NCBI GenBank assembly: GCA_036852015.1
Contig: JAANDG010000049.1
Span: forward strand, 124,001 to 188,000
DNA: 64,000 nucleotides
Reading direction: 5' to 3'
Origin: Pelodera strongyloides
Lineage: Eukaryota > Nematoda > Chromadorea > Rhabditida > Rhabditidae
Under the pieces are notes generated by a model. The model was not told the DNA's origin and searched no databases. It saw nothing but the letters and a program-made list of their open reading frames with translations. Shown piece after piece: positions 11,201-24,500 of the stretch (position 1 is its first letter; every line of letters starts with the position of its first letter). The position numbers and the translations under genes were made by a program.

Positions 11201-13988
11201 CACTATCCCAGGCCCTTCCAGATCCAGACGTAATTCGTTGATAGGTTGACTAGTAACTTGTACAGTATTAGTATACCCTAGAGTCACAACTTGCTTACAA
11301 TCATCCTTATTCTCCAAAACAACAACAAGTTGTGCAAAACCCTAATTAAAAGTTGTATTTTAAAATTAGAACGTTGCATTCGGACATACAAATCCACGAC
11401 TGATACGGGGTAACTTAGTTTTACATGAAAAAGTAGGAAAAGACTACGTCTAACCATAAAACTAACTGTACCTTATTAGAACCTTGTAGAGCTACAAAAT
11501 AGCAGTGGTTCTTTTCATCAAAGCAGACGCCCATTGGAAACGACGTGTGTCCGTTACTTCTCACACTTCGCTGTTTTACTAATGGATGAAGAACCTCAGG
11601 TTCGGGAAACTCAGACTGGGCAACGAAGACAGCTTCCATTGGCACGCTCGTCGCCACAGAAGGTCGCGTGCCTAAACGAGCGAGGTGTCCTCCTCATTCT
11701 TTTGTATACATCATATTAGTGTTTGCCACAGATGGGACAAATGTATATATGCAAGGCTAGTGCATTACACAGATACGTTGATACCGCAAATGATTCATAC
11801 CAACTCTGAATAGCTAGCCGGCCAAAGGCTACTTTGCTATAAACTACTGTTGTTCGTAGCTACAAAGCAACTATTGATGTGCAATTATCCTTAATTTAAG
11901 AAAGCTTGAGGTAACCTCCAAACAGAGATGCTAATAAATAACTGTAAAAAAATTGTTTACGATTGCAAAAAAAGAAACCTTTTTTCCACTGACAGGTCTT
12001 TAGGTCGATGCCAAATATCTTCGTGTAGTTTACTGAAATAAGAACAGCTGATAACGAGAATAACTGAAAGGGAACATATTTCACATTCAATAAAATTTTA
12101 TGGACAAACCAAAACTAAGAACACATGTTTTCAAAACAACACCAATAAAAAAAAAAGAAAAGAAAAAGAGCCAACCTGCTGAAACAATCTTTTCCTTATC
12201 GCGTTTAATATTTTCCTCTTCATCCTCAGAACTGTCACAAAGCGTGCTTCCTGACTAAACGACACCACTCGTTATGGTTATGGGCCATAATAGTGTAACC
12301 GAAAAAACTGCCGGTTTTGAAATTGAACTGCATTCTAGTGTACACGTACACGAATTGGCGAAGACAAAAATCAATAACCTCATCTTGTTCTTCATCTTCA
12401 CAGGCAGATTCTCCCAAACATACACTCTCCTCTTCCTCAAGATCTGCATCATATTCCCCTGCATATGAATCGCACTCACTCTCGTACGCATTCAATCCGT
12501 CAGCGCTATTCGACCACTAAATAGAACACTTTTGCAGCCACCATATAGCAGGAGTCGTTATCGTTATCGAGCCACGGTGACTTAGAGCTTTCGCTATGAT
12601 GAAACTAATTTGGTGGAGCTACGGACAACGGAAACTATGGTTTGCTACAATACCGTTATCAAATTAGGCGCACCGGCAAAGGCGCACCGGTATATAAATG
12701 TAAATAGAATAGCCACATACAGGGCCTAATAAAGAAAAAGGCTTACCTCGGAATCATAACCTTCGGGCTCACAGGGAGTGCCGTCAGATGCAGTAACACC
12801 ACTATTGCTACATTCAGAAGCACCACACCTATCGACTTCGGCCAAAGCGTGATCATTTGGCGGAACACGAATGTTCCCTTTCACTTCACTCTATTAAACA
12901 AATCAACGTAAAAAAATCAAAAAAGGGGCTAAAAGGGAAAACATATAAATATATCACGCAATTTTCAGAAACAAACGAAAAACAAATCAGACAGCTGAGA
13001 CAGCGCTTTTTTGCCCTTTATCAAATCTATTCACAAGCATACTGGGAAATGAATCTCAATACATGCACTCCAAAAATAAAAGAACATTAGATTCTTTTAA
13101 TGAAGACTAACTAATATTAATTAGTACACACAAACCTGGCACTCATTCCTCACATCGGCTTCTTTACCAAAACAATCATTTGGAAGTTCGATATCAGCTA
13201 AACCTAAAGAGTTCACGTGTTAAAGACATCTTAAAAGAAAGGAGTCAGCGAGGGCGCGGTATTTGCAAAAAATCGCAACTACTGTCCTACAAAATGACTT
13301 TGGAAGTATTAAATTCAGAGAGTGTGAAATAGGGACTATTATTAAGATCATATCATAAACGTGATTTTACTCACCTTTAGCAGGCGGCTGTAATGACGAG
13401 TTGGTCTGAGTAAAGGCTATTCTAGTGTTCTTCGTATCTTCATGAGTAGAAGTGGACACATTCAGTAATCTATCAAATTCCTGATCAATGGAGTCACCAA
13501 CCTGTAAAAATCACTGTATCATAAACAAAAACAGTCGGACGGACATACGGCCACATCTCACATACACAAGTTCTATAAATTGGCCAAAAGGCCAAAACAA
13601 TTTCTTTCACTTACAATTCTGAAACATTTCTCAAGAAAACAAAGCGCTTAACGACGTACACATACATAGCTCGGTTTCTTCTGTATAGATTGTGTGGGTG
13701 CCACATGACATTCTTCTTCATGACCGATGCTAAATAAGCTGAATAACAGTAAACAAAAACAACCCAATCCACTTCGGACTATAAAAAAAAACACAAATAG
13801 TTGTTAGCGAAAGATGATTGCCACCCTGGGAGGCCTAAACCACTGAACTACTCAACAACAGAACATGCAAAAAAAGAGGTCAAATGACAACAAAACACCC
13901 ACCTCTGTCTCTCCACCCTTTCAGCAAAAGTTACTCTTCGCCCCGCCTTCTTCATTTTATTCATGGAAACTCCATCGAACTCACTCAT
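8232..13988 (-). CDS. NHL/beta-propeller protein A with acidic N-terminus and RVTF motif
   Basis: Sixteen exons on the minus strand: 13903-13988, 13666-13738, 13375-13501, 13136-13203, 12747-12890, 12379-12516, 12176-12254, 11979-12032, 11472-11671, 10951-11069, 10725-10822, 10232-10317, 9888-10035, 9447-9613, 8712-8765 and 8232-8411. They sum to 1,821 nt (606 codons plus stop) and every junction agrees in phase. The C-terminal half carries NHL-type blade motifs (GLTVSPKGNVVTFDKGSGNI, YAVLDGRGIILAQF, IAITPDGYLAMCIRHEG). The N-terminal part is acidic (AYESECDSYAGEYDADLEEE) and begins with GRRVTFAERVE, a good match to the RVxF motif that docks protein phosphatase 1. The start ATG is 1 nt past a TGTTTAG acceptor, consistent with spliced-leader trans-splicing. 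A 413-bp MITE sits in the intron between 8765 and 9447. NHL propellers bind RNA or protein; the exact function is not known. Confidence 0.75.
8846..9258. mobile_element. 413-bp MITE (family 1, copy a), TTAA target duplication
   Basis: The sequence opens AGGATCGCAGTCACTTCAA and closes with its inverse, TTGAAGTGACTGCGATCCT. TTAA stands directly outside both ends (8842-8845 and 9259-9262). A second 413-bp copy lies at 26803-27215. TTAA duplications are typical of piggyBac or Kolobok-type transposases. The 82-codon frame inside encodes nothing recognisable. Confidence 0.85.
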
Positions 13989-14810
13989 TCTAAACATATC
14001 AGTTATATTCGCAGGAAAGAAGTAAATCTAAGAAACACAAGTTCGCACGTACCACAAACAAACAAATGACAGTACTTTTCTTTGGCTGAGAAACCATATA
14101 GCAAAGTGATTAAACAACTGGAAATAGATATTAAATATTATTATTGTGTGCAAAATATAGAAAATCTGCAAATAGAGAAAAGGGAACAAATGAAGAAACA
14201 ATGCTAAACTACGATACGACGCTGAATAACATGCTGTACAATGTGAGAACGGTAGAAAACACAAAAATAGAAAACCGACACATGAAAGAACGAACTGCAG
14301 TGAGAATCATTTGCGCACCACTACATTTTAACGTTATACATTGTAAAAAGCTAAAACACACCAGAATAAGTGACGATATCGCAGACCTGAATGTATAAAT
14401 GAAAAAAAAGTTTGTGAAACAAAAAGATTATATCAAAGTCCCGTAAATCCGTCAAGAAAATCACTGCCCTCGAATGGGAAAACAACTATAGACATAGACT
14501 AGGCAGATTGTAAAATCAGGTGTAAATATCAAATATACAAATATCAATCACATCAAGAAACTATTCATTAGTAATTATTACCAACCCAACAACTGCAAAT
14601 CCGCGTGAGAAAGTAAACACATCAACTCCTGAAACAAATGGAAAAATCGTATCATAATCACTACGAGAATGACTGAACTTATGTTTATCCCTTCCCTTAC
14701 AAGAGAAATAAAAAAGCAATTACATACCATACATGCATGAGAGTGACAGTTAAAATGTGACATTATATTAGTACATAAATAATATAAACCGAATTTAAAT
14801 AAGAACTCAC
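13989..14810. other. spacer between the two NHL genes
   Basis: AT-rich. A minus-strand fragment at 14577-14631 after a TTTCAG acceptor may be the terminal exon of NHL gene B. Joining it to 14811 creates a TGA across the junction. Confidence 0.35.
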
Positions 14811-17800
14811 ATTTAAGCTTATAGACGAAGAGGGAAGGTTGCTTTGCCGACACAAGGAATAAACGACCATCCTGGGACACCGCCATATCAGAGATGTACG
14901 GTAAATCACTTTTGGAGACTTTAACAAACTCCATAGGATGCATCTCGTTATCAAAAAGCTAAAACAAAGTACAACTAGTCTTATTAAACAGAAATCGATT
15001 CCAATCATCTTATCATCATTGCCAGTTATACTTTTATTTTATATGAAAGAAGAAGGTCGATCTTGTTTCTGGTTTCACGTTGCGAAAGCATAAGTTTCAG
15101 ACGTTTGGTGTAAGTAGGCAACGTTTTCTGCGTCTTCAAAATATGCCATAACTTTGAAAGATACGCTTCGGGATCATATAAATATAGTATTGGTGTGGTG
15201 CTAATTTCGAGAACGGAAAGTCAAATGAATGGGTGCGGCGGTCATAATATGCAATTGCGATGTATACAATGTTACCTGAATAGAGTATGATTTGGCGTCG
15301 GCAATCAGTGAATAACCATTTCGATCAACCTGAACAAACGAGCAAAATGAAAAGTAACATAATACACAATTTAATCACATTTTCGATTTGACAAATTTGA
15401 CTATTTCATATTCATAATAACACAATCAGAGAATATCACGGAAAGCTTTCATAATTCAAATCGGACTAGTTCGACGATGAAAACGTTGACATTTCACAAT
15501 AAATACACAATAACTTGGAAGTGGAAGTGAAGAGAACATCTGAACTACCTGCACTCCACTGATATATTTAAATTCTCCCAGTCTTCCAGGTTTACCAGCG
15601 GCACATTTCGAAGACACCAATTTAATACGTTCAGAGCCGCTTTCATCACTTTCTATATCCCACACAGAGTAGAATGCTGCCGGTCGATCTAAGGACGAAA
15701 ACAATAGTATCAACGTAGCATGCGTGATTTTAACCACCCTGTCACAACCGGTAAACGCATTCACTGCACATAACAATACCACTTAAAAAACCAGGGTTAT
15801 GTTAAAGATAGCAAGAATTTCTATAACCAATGTGAGACAATTAGTACCTTCGACAAAAGCACTTCCGAGATCCGTTACTATTAGCCGGCTTCCCACAAGA
15901 CTCATGAAAGAGGCGTTTCCATAATAGGGTGGACATGGCACCAGCACTTCAAACAGGCGCTGTAATGCTTACAGTTTACATACAATACAACTATACAAAG
16001 GATGGCTTGCTTTTATGGTTATGGAAAATAGTAACATAGTAAATGTCTCATTCGGGCTATAAATTATAAATTCGTGAGTTGGTCTGTATTATAGATGCGC
16101 TAGCTAGGAACATATTACAATACGATGTAACCATGTAACGACGATGTATAACACATCAACTACATAAATTTGGAGAATCTTCGGATATGGTATAAACTGG
16201 GAGTGTTTGATGCGCTACACTACAGGTACATAAGTTAAACGATAAAGCGTTGGTGGCAGATATCACCACTCACCTTATTCACACATCCTCTTTCCGTAGA
16301 GTAAGCAACTAACGACTTTGACGACCGATGAAACGTAATAGCAGCACCTTTAGGAGTCACTGCAAGACCTGAAGAGAAGACACACTGACACACATGTTAA
16401 TGAAGAGAAGACGTTCGACAGCACAGTGTATATTCAATTCTCCATCCGAACGACTGAACGTTGAACGCGCCTATGTAGGAAAGGAAATATGGCATTAACT
16501 ATTGGCACCTGGCCCCGGACGGGGACCGAACCGGAACCCGAACCCTCTCCTTCACGGTCTACACTTTTTCATACTTTCGCTGCCACTTAATTTGCATAGC
16601 ACGCGTTACCAAGACTTGCACATGACAGCCGAGCCGTTATATGCAGGTAGGTAGGTAGGTTATACGTATAATTAGTAATTAGTGAAAAATAATAACACAC
16701 CATGACTGAAGTCCAAGTCCTAGTTACTATCACTGTACTATTGTACTGATTAGGCAAAAAATTAAGTAAGTGATTAATTTCGAACTAGGCCCGGCCCCTG
16801 CGGGGGTTTAAAAGAAATACACTCATGCCACATACCTCTTCCCGACCCAGTAGCAATTCGTCGGTATTGAAATTCAAAAAACCTCGTGGCAAAATTTGGC
16901 AGGAATTCAGCAATAATTATGCCGCGATCGTCGAGAATAGCATAACTGAATAAAATATAACAATTTAACCGAAATTAAGCAAATTGTGAATTGTGAATCA
17001 CAGAACACATAATTATAATAATTTAACTTCGTCTTGTTACAGTATATAGTTACACTAAAAGGTATGTAAAATAAGAAGAAGGGGTGATGTTTCCAGTTTA
17101 CATACATAATATACCAACCTGACGCCCGACTGCACTACTCTAACAGAGGTTGGCTTCATTAGTTCAGGAAAGGTCTTTCGGTTGATAAGGTCAGAACCGA
17201 ATACCGTATAGTTATCCGCATCAACCATTTTCACCTAAATGAGCTAATTGGTCAATAAACAGCCAGTGATATTTGTTAAAGGCTCGACACATAAAATTTT
17301 GCGTAATGTGTAAACACAGTATTACTCAAAGATGTCTGCGGAACCCGCTTTACATAATAAGCACAATTGGGCGAATGAAGATTTAGATTGTGCATGTGCA
17401 CACCCGGAAACCTCTTTATGCCCCAGATTTTGACTTTTGGTATTTGAGTACCTCTTCATCTAGTTGTGGATCTTCATTTGCTAATAGCTCACCCAATTTT
17501 ATAAACAGACAAACACTGTATGCAACATAAAATATGAGACGTAAGCATATCATGTAGTGTTAGCTTCAAACGGCTAATAACATTGAAAACCGGGAGCAAA
17601 GCGTCAGGGTGAGTTGCACTGCTACCTAAAACACCGGCCTCCACCTCGGGCCTCTTCATGTTTATCCAAATTCAAAATGCATAAAACCGACCGTATTCGA
17701 CCTTGCCATGGCCACAAAGATAATCCTATTACGGGAATCATACGTCATTCCATACGATCCATCCGGGGACTGCATGCTTACGCGCACTCTTTCTACCACA

Positions 17801-18324
17801 TTTGCTTCCAGTTGTGAAGCCCCTCGAATCCGCAAAAGGTCAGCTGGAAAGAAACACCTGTATCTTTTCAATTCAAAAACAAGAGTGTTGGCTAGTTGGC
17901 TTGGCTACTTGGCTTAGTTGCTATTGGAACATCGATCAGAATTTATTCAGAAAGTGTCGTACGCGAGGATTGGAAGCTGGGTAATCGCATCTGAGTCCCT
18001 GCCTGATAATCTAAAGAATGACCCGTCAAACATTATTTTTAGAAGCCGCAATTCAATTTTTGCATTAACGAAACCAAAACTGGGCAATGGGAACGAGGAA
18101 CCGGAACCGCTGCGCACAAAAGGCAACCTCTACTCAAGCTGAACTCATACTGAAACTCCGATTGCGACGTTTTTCCATAAATATAAAGGTATAGGCGTGA
18201 AGGGTCGAAATTCCGTTTTGTTATTGTGAAATATATTGCAAATGTAAAAACTTGAGGCAGGAAACATACGTGAAGAAGGAACAAATTCAGTGGATCCGTC
18301 GACTCCATTCCTAGAAGCTACCAT
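14811..18324 (-). CDS. NHL/beta-propeller protein B, tandem paralogue of A
   Basis: Nine phase-consistent exons: 18270-18324, 17692-17843, 17119-17234, 16836-16945, 16274-16368, 15848-15959, 15549-15688, 15276-15329 and 14811-14958, about 327 residues. From exon 2 onward they match gene A exon for exon, with the same phases and motifs: GLAVTPKGAAITFHRSSKSL, YAILDDRGIIIAEF, NASFMSLVGSRLIVTDLG, MAVSQDGRLFLVSAKQPSLF. The long acidic N-terminus of gene A is absent; the protein starts MVASRNGVDG. The ATG directly follows GTTCAG, as expected for a trans-splice acceptor. The reading frame ends VYKLK, with the stop formed either across a splice junction or just downstream; the 3' end is uncertain. 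Confidence 0.72.
15090..15185. repeat. dispersed repeat, copy 1 of 2
   Basis: Shares GTTTCAGACGTTTGGT, then AGTAGGCAAC, ATACGCTTC and TCATATAAATAT with 54815-54925, in the same order. Lies in an intron of NHL gene B. No terminal repeats were identified. Confidence 0.5.
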
Positions 18325-18730
18325 CTGAACGAAAAAGAATCACGAATTCCCACGATAAAATTCAACATGATTACGATAAATTTATATGACAGTGTATAGC
18401 AGCGACATAACGGCCGAATTTGTAGCGTAACTTGAGCAACTGTATTTCCACATATTCTATGCACATGAATATACAAAAATCGCGCATCAGACATTGCTGG
18501 TGAAATGCAGCGCTCAAAGAACGTTCAAAACTCGAACTGTAAAAAATCAGACATGATCGTCGAATTGATTTTTCTCCCCATATTTTTGTCACTATTTCGG
18601 GCAAGTTCAAAATACATCTTTCTACAGTAGTCGGTGCAATATAGAATATGGCCACGAAAATTAGCATAAATTATTTTAAGTAAATAATCTAATTTTCATG
18701 TGATGAAACTTGCACGTCATTCTTGGTGAA

Positions 18731-19155
18731 ATGATTCTGAAGGCTATATTCCTTCTAACTTGTTTAGTTCCTGTACTACTCGCGGTAGAAAAGGTTGTAT
18801 TTTATTTTCAACAGAAGATTGCAATGGGGGTGAAGTTCACACAAAAGGGTAAACGCAACTCTATGTCATGACAAGGATTCATCGTCGCGGATGCACCCTT
18901 GCTGAGAATCTAATGTACATTAAATCATTTCAGTGTCCATCTCCTCAGAAAACTCCACTAAACAAGGAGGATCGTTCGAAATCAACGGCTGGTCGACTTG
19001 ATGCTGTATTGGGTGGAAAGATTGCCCTTTGGGAGAACTTCCTCAGCCCCACTGCTTCCAGTCAGTCCTTTATTACATTCCATTTTGTGCCAGAAATATA
19101 CAAACTGGCAGCTGAATTTGCATATAATACGTGGAAATGCAGCTGTCCAGCATAG
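18731..19155 (+). CDS. small secreted protein, family unknown
   Basis: Exon 1 begins at 18731 with a clear signal peptide (MILKAIFLLTCLVPVLLAVE). A second exon begins at 18932, after a TTTCAG acceptor, with CPSPQKTPLNKEDRSK and ends WKCSCPA plus stop at 19155. Two phase-0 donors are possible for exon 1 (after 18793 or after 18830), giving about 94 or 107 residues. The mature part contains only three cysteines near its ends. Secretion is well supported; the function is unknown. Confidence 0.5.
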
Positions 19156-19609
19156 TTTCACTGTTTCAAGGGACGCGGTCACCGTTTTGACCCTTATGTA
19201 TACTTTGTGTTTTTATTAACTGCACAGTAGGAAAAACATAGTGTTGGAAAAAATCCGACGAAAAACGCTGTTTTCAGCGAGAAATTCATTGATTAAAAAA
19301 GTTACGTCCGATCCAAGGGCCACAGTTAGCCGCGTCCCTTTCACACATCCACATAATGAATGCGTTTGTAAATATGATTATGTCTTCTTTAGCACAACAG
19401 TTCCTGACATTTTCTACTGCTCTGACCTGTTCACCGCTTATTTTGATCGTATGCTTTGCTGCCCTAATGTTTTGTTGGGGCCCATTGTTCCACCCTGAGT
19501 TCTTCTACGCAAATGTCCAAAAGGCCAACAGGAAGAGGTATTCAACTTTCATAAGCAGAGAAAAAAGAGAGGTATAGAAAGATAAAAAGTACAACACACA
19601 ACTTTGGCG

Positions 19610-19860
19610 ACAAAAAAAAGGTGGGCCCAGGTGTGGCGGCCAACCCATTTCAGGCCTGAGTACGGCGATCGTCAACGTTCGTGTGTATTTTGATTCGCCT
19701 ACACCTGACCTACACCGGGCCGACACCAGACGCACCGCTCATCTTTTCTGTGTCCCTCGAGCCACCTTCCCCTCTATGGGCGAGTTGTAGGCGAGGTGTA
19801 GGCGGCCCACCCTTTTTGGGCCCTAGGCCGCACACCGGCCAAGTTTCCTCAGCGTAGAGA
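19610..19860. repeat. GC-rich imperfect palindromic island
   Basis: A sharply GC-rich block in AT-rich surroundings. AAAAAGGTGGGCC at the left matches the inverse of GGCGGCCCACCCTTTTT at the right. It ends with GCCAAGTTTCCTCAG, a string also found at the end of the island at 51570-51860. Confidence 0.45.
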
Positions 19861-20919
19861 AGTAGAGAAAAAAGCATGCGAAAAATATTCCTGTTTAGAA
19901 TTCGCAACGTGGTATCTTCGAATATCAGTATCAGAAAGGATATTGCCGTGTAAGTCTTACTTTCCCAGTAGGGCAAATCGATTGAACTTGCAGAATGTCT
20001 ATCGTACATATATAAACATCATAATTTTTTGTGTTATTAGTTATGCACATAAAACATGCGCATAAAACTGCACATCAATGACCACATCCCTGTAATGGTT
20101 ATGGCTTATTTTCAATAAAAACTGAAGGTTTTCATACCTAAATGGTTTTGATGACATTTTTATTGTGTATTTCTTCATTGCAGCGCTCCTCCTCCAGAAA
20201 GGCCAACTAATGTAAAGAATAACGGACCCATGTGAGTTTAACACTGGGTAGTGCTGTTTCATATAAAAAGAACACAATATGAGCTAATCACTATCGGAGA
20301 AACTGAAAAGTTCGGGAAGAAATAGTGCTCCAGCATGAGAGACTGAGAGACTCAGAGTGAGATACATAAATAAAAATAAACTTACTATTTCAGGGCTCCC
20401 GACAAGAAGCCAATGCCTCCCGGGTAAGGGTTGATTACGGTAATGAAACGCCGCGTTTGTGCCGCGCACTTAACTCGGAAAATGGGTGTGCTGCGAAAAC
20501 ATGGCGCCCCTGTGGAAGACGGACGGCGACAAGTGCGCCAACTGGCATGCGCATGCCTTACGAAGCTAGCCACCGTTAGGGGGTGATTTAAAATATGACT
20601 CTGGTCCACACAAATGTGTTAAATTGAAAAGCTTTGTTTTTCAGCCCCGGCCAGAATCCTTGGTAGAAAACACAGTTTTTTTTCGTGAACGGTGAGTGGT
20701 TTAACTCAAAATATAATCAGCGCTTTTTTAAACACATCGTAAGTTTTAACAGATAACATTTCTCTCAAAGCAGGTTAATTTATATATACTTGTTTTAGGT
20801 GCAATTTTCGTGATGTCGCTCTTTGCTAATGTAATGTATGTGTGGGAAAAAGTTTACAAGTCCAGACATCTCTTCGATAAATAAACATTTTATTTATCAT
20901 GAGATATTTGCTGTAGTTG

Positions 20920-21098
20920 TTTCATTCGTATACTGGCCGGTTTTTGAAAAGCATCGTGGACAACTGAATCCTTACTTATTTATGCTAATTTTCTCGAATT
21001 TAGCTCGATTTTTTTTATTCCAATTTATGTTCATTTGCATATGCTACATAAGAATGATGATGTCCTCGATGCATTTCAGAAACCGGCCGATATTTCAC
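20920..21098. mobile_element. MITE family 2, copy a
   Basis: Inverted arms GGCCGGTTTTTGAAAAGCATCG (near 20935) and GATGCATTTCAGAAACCGGCC (to about 21089). TTAA follows the right end at 21099-21102; the left flank is degenerate. Copies also occur at 31117-31289 and 61335-61496. Confidence 0.6.
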
Positions 21099-21576
21099 TT
21101 TAATTTACATGAAAAGTTAAATAAAAATTGTGTCATTCGATAGAATATGGCATGGCCAGAGCGCTACAGGATAAATAAAACCTAATCATACCTAATCTCG
21201 ATGTAGTAAAAATATAAAGGGAGCAATGATACACCACAATTTGATAATGTGAACACTATATACAATTTGAACTGAAAAACGTGGAATAAAAAAAGCGTGA
21301 AATTTGACGATAATAAATAAATAAATTGCAATGCATGGCTGGTTTAACTTTGTGTGAGGGCAACTATTAATATGAGTGATTGAGGTATTCTAAAGTAAAA
21401 ATAATTTTCGTAAAATAACGGTTTTCCGCGTTTGGGTCCTTACGGTTGTTTTCGAATGTATTCCTATAGCCTATAGCTAGTATATCTGATCAATAACCTA
21501 ATGTTCACAAGATAGTTGCGCGTAACCCACAGGGTCATTTGTACTGTTGTTCTTCATTGAATAAATTGTAGTCACG

Positions 21577-24500
21577 TCATGAATAGGCCTTGTCAAACCA
21601 GACTTCTTCTGTGACTTTAGCGTGTTTTCTAGGATTCTGGCACTGTCGGAGCACCATTATATTTTTGTGATTTCCAGAAATGATTAATAAAGTAGCCGTA
21701 ACACTGAGCAATTGTTGAAACCTGAAACAGTTGTAGAAGCAAAAAAAAAATTATTCCTTGTTATAATACAATTTTTTTGATACATAAAGAGTTCTAGGAA
21801 ACGCGATGTTTGCCAATTTGACAGAAAGCATGCCACCGAAACAAATAGGAATTACAGCTTTCTTCAACCTTATATGATACATTTGCCTGCCACAAAAAAC
21901 GCGAGGCGGTTGCCAGTTCCTCGCGAAATGTGCGCGGCTCCGGTGTGGTGTGCCATGCCGTAAGTCTTCTAGTAGTACCTTATCGTAACAATTTGCTACC
22001 GTACCTTACTGCAGCAGCAGGCATTCCCCGTGTTTTGATTGTGTGACGAAAGAGACAAAGTGCAAGTTTCTCTTTTTCTTCCGCAAGTAATTGACTGGAT
22101 TTTAGTGACATCTTGTCATTCCCTGCAATTGTTTGTATATCATTTTTCAAGCACCTCTAAGAATTAACAAATTAGTAAGGATATACATGGTAAAGTCATA
22201 ATCAATCATGTAGCGCACTTTGCGTGTACCAAAAAAACTTCAATCTACGGCATCAATCAATGAGTTACGGTATACGGTATGCGAATACCCAGCGAACTAA
22301 CACATACTACGAGTTACGTAATGCCTCATATATAATGACGCAGGTTTTCAAAAGCTACATAACCCTGTGGTGTTATTTAATAAATACATAAATAAATAAA
22401 CATGGTTAGTATAGTTTTCGTTGCATGTTTTGAGATTCCTCACCGTAAGAACAGGCAACAATTCCGCGAATGAGGAGATATTCCGTGAATTCGATCTCGT
22501 TGTCAATGAACAAAGCGACCTGCCGTTTGAACATGTAATTGCGCGCATCAATCGGCCTAAAAAATTACACACAATAAAATCTAATTGTCAGAGTGATCAG
22601 AAAAGTCAGAGACCGTGAGAGACCGTACCTAATCTTAGCTAAGTGAAAGTAATAAAAACTAACGTCTCGTCATAAAATTTTGAGTTGGATGAATAAAGGG
22701 ACATGATACTGTCACTCTTTGAAATATACGTTTGATAGCCGAGGAAGGTATTGGCACATGTGATCACCACCTCCTTGAACCACTCGATCTGGAACACGAG
22801 ACATACAACCTGAGCCTCAATAGCGCATTCAATTGCAGCAAAAACTCGCAGAGTTATTTGTCGCAGAACGGTTCCACGAGCTACCGCAGTAAAAACGGGT
22901 AAATTGCCAGACACAAGAACCATTTTTAACCAAAACGAGAAAGTGTCTACCTTATCTGTGGTCGACAATTCGCAAAAGAATGAAAATGTTTTCAGATATT
23001 CGCCCATATTGGAGAACGAACGAAACATGTTGATCATATGAGATGGGTAGCGCTGATTCACCTCGTCAATCTGAATGAAAATTATGCTTATTGTTAGATA
23101 TATGATATATTCCTTTAGACTAGTATAGATTCATAATTTAAAACAAGCACAAGTGCAATATCTAAAACATTGAGTCAACTAAACAAGGGGTCTCTGGCCT
23201 CACTCAAAACGAGAAATGCAAAAAAAAGGAAAACGGTTTACCGAAACGATGGGCGTGGCAGTGGATACTGGAACAAGTAAATCGATGACATAAGACAGTT
23301 CCGGATGGTAGATCATCTTCTGAGCTTTTAGGAGATTCGACATCAATTCAACAGCTTGGAGTCGAGAAAGGGTGGAATTCAGATAGTGGCAGTCTTCGAG
23401 CTGAGGACTGGGAGACTGAACAAGGTACAACTATTACAATATGATGAACAAGCTCTGGTATCACCTGGTTCTTTGGGCACCAGAGGCTATATATTCACCA
23501 CTCAATTCACCACTATTCACCACCCGAGAGGAACGATCTCTATTTTCTCCGTATGGGGAACATCCCCGAGTGAATCGAGTGTGGGCTCAGTGATCATATA
23601 CACCTACATTCTTAGAGCTCGACGAATGCTTTTCCCCACTTTTTCGGAGATATGGAGCAAAGATCTACCTTGTGTAGTGGAGAAAGAGACTTTTTCTTAT
23701 CGATTCTCGCCAAATAACTCTGAAGAAGGCAATTGGAATCAGGATCTTCTAGTTGAATTGCTGAAATAATTAAATACAGTTAGGGATCTTGGCCGGTGCG
23801 CCGCCTACTGGGTTAACTCCTACCCTTCACATACATTTCCCCGAAAGGGGAACATGAATCCAGGGACACAAAAAAAGGTCGGGCGCTGGTGCGCCTTGCA
23901 CGGGCCAGTTGTAGACCACGTGTGAGCAAACGCTATGGCTATAGTTTCACGTTTGGGACTGAAATCGGCGCCATATGGAACCCTAGCGTTCTTTGTTCAC
24001 GCCCGCAAAGTGTGCGCGTCCCACTTATAGCCCGCCGAAAAGTTCCCCACAATCAGTAAAAAAATAAGAAACTACCTCTAGGGTCCATCCCAGCTTGAAT
24101 GCATTTGTCATATCTGCAGGATCTGCATACTCTGGCAGTGACTCCAGATTTGACAGCGCAATTCCCATTTTTCTTACAAATTAACTTCTTTCCTGTGACA
24201 ACAATACGACGGAAATGAGTCTTGCATCCATTACATGAAGGCGCCTAGAAGAAAAGGATAAATAAGAGCATTACTTTTTCGTTCATTACTAAACACCTAG
24301 CGCATTGGATGTCAAAGGACACATGGCACCCTTGCATTCAGGGGTGTCCAGTATTCCATGTATGTTCAGATATAACATGGAATGTCTTGGCAAAGTCATT
24401 CCATCAAGTTTTTACGGAGATTAACTTGCCTATAAGATAACTCTTACCCCATAGTGATATCCGCCGGCTGGCCCCTCACAAATATCACATATTGCTGGAG

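Larger units (their letters stand above)
19156..21576. other. repeat-rich intergenic region
   Basis: Contains a GC-rich island at about 19610-19860 with degenerate inverted arms, a second GC-rich patch at 20400-20580, and a MITE at 20920-21098. No supported gene. Confidence 0.5.

Noticed and set aside
23356..23769. 137-aa plus-strand ORF
   Set aside because: Antisense to ligand-domain exons of nuclear receptor C, which have a paralogue with matching exons.
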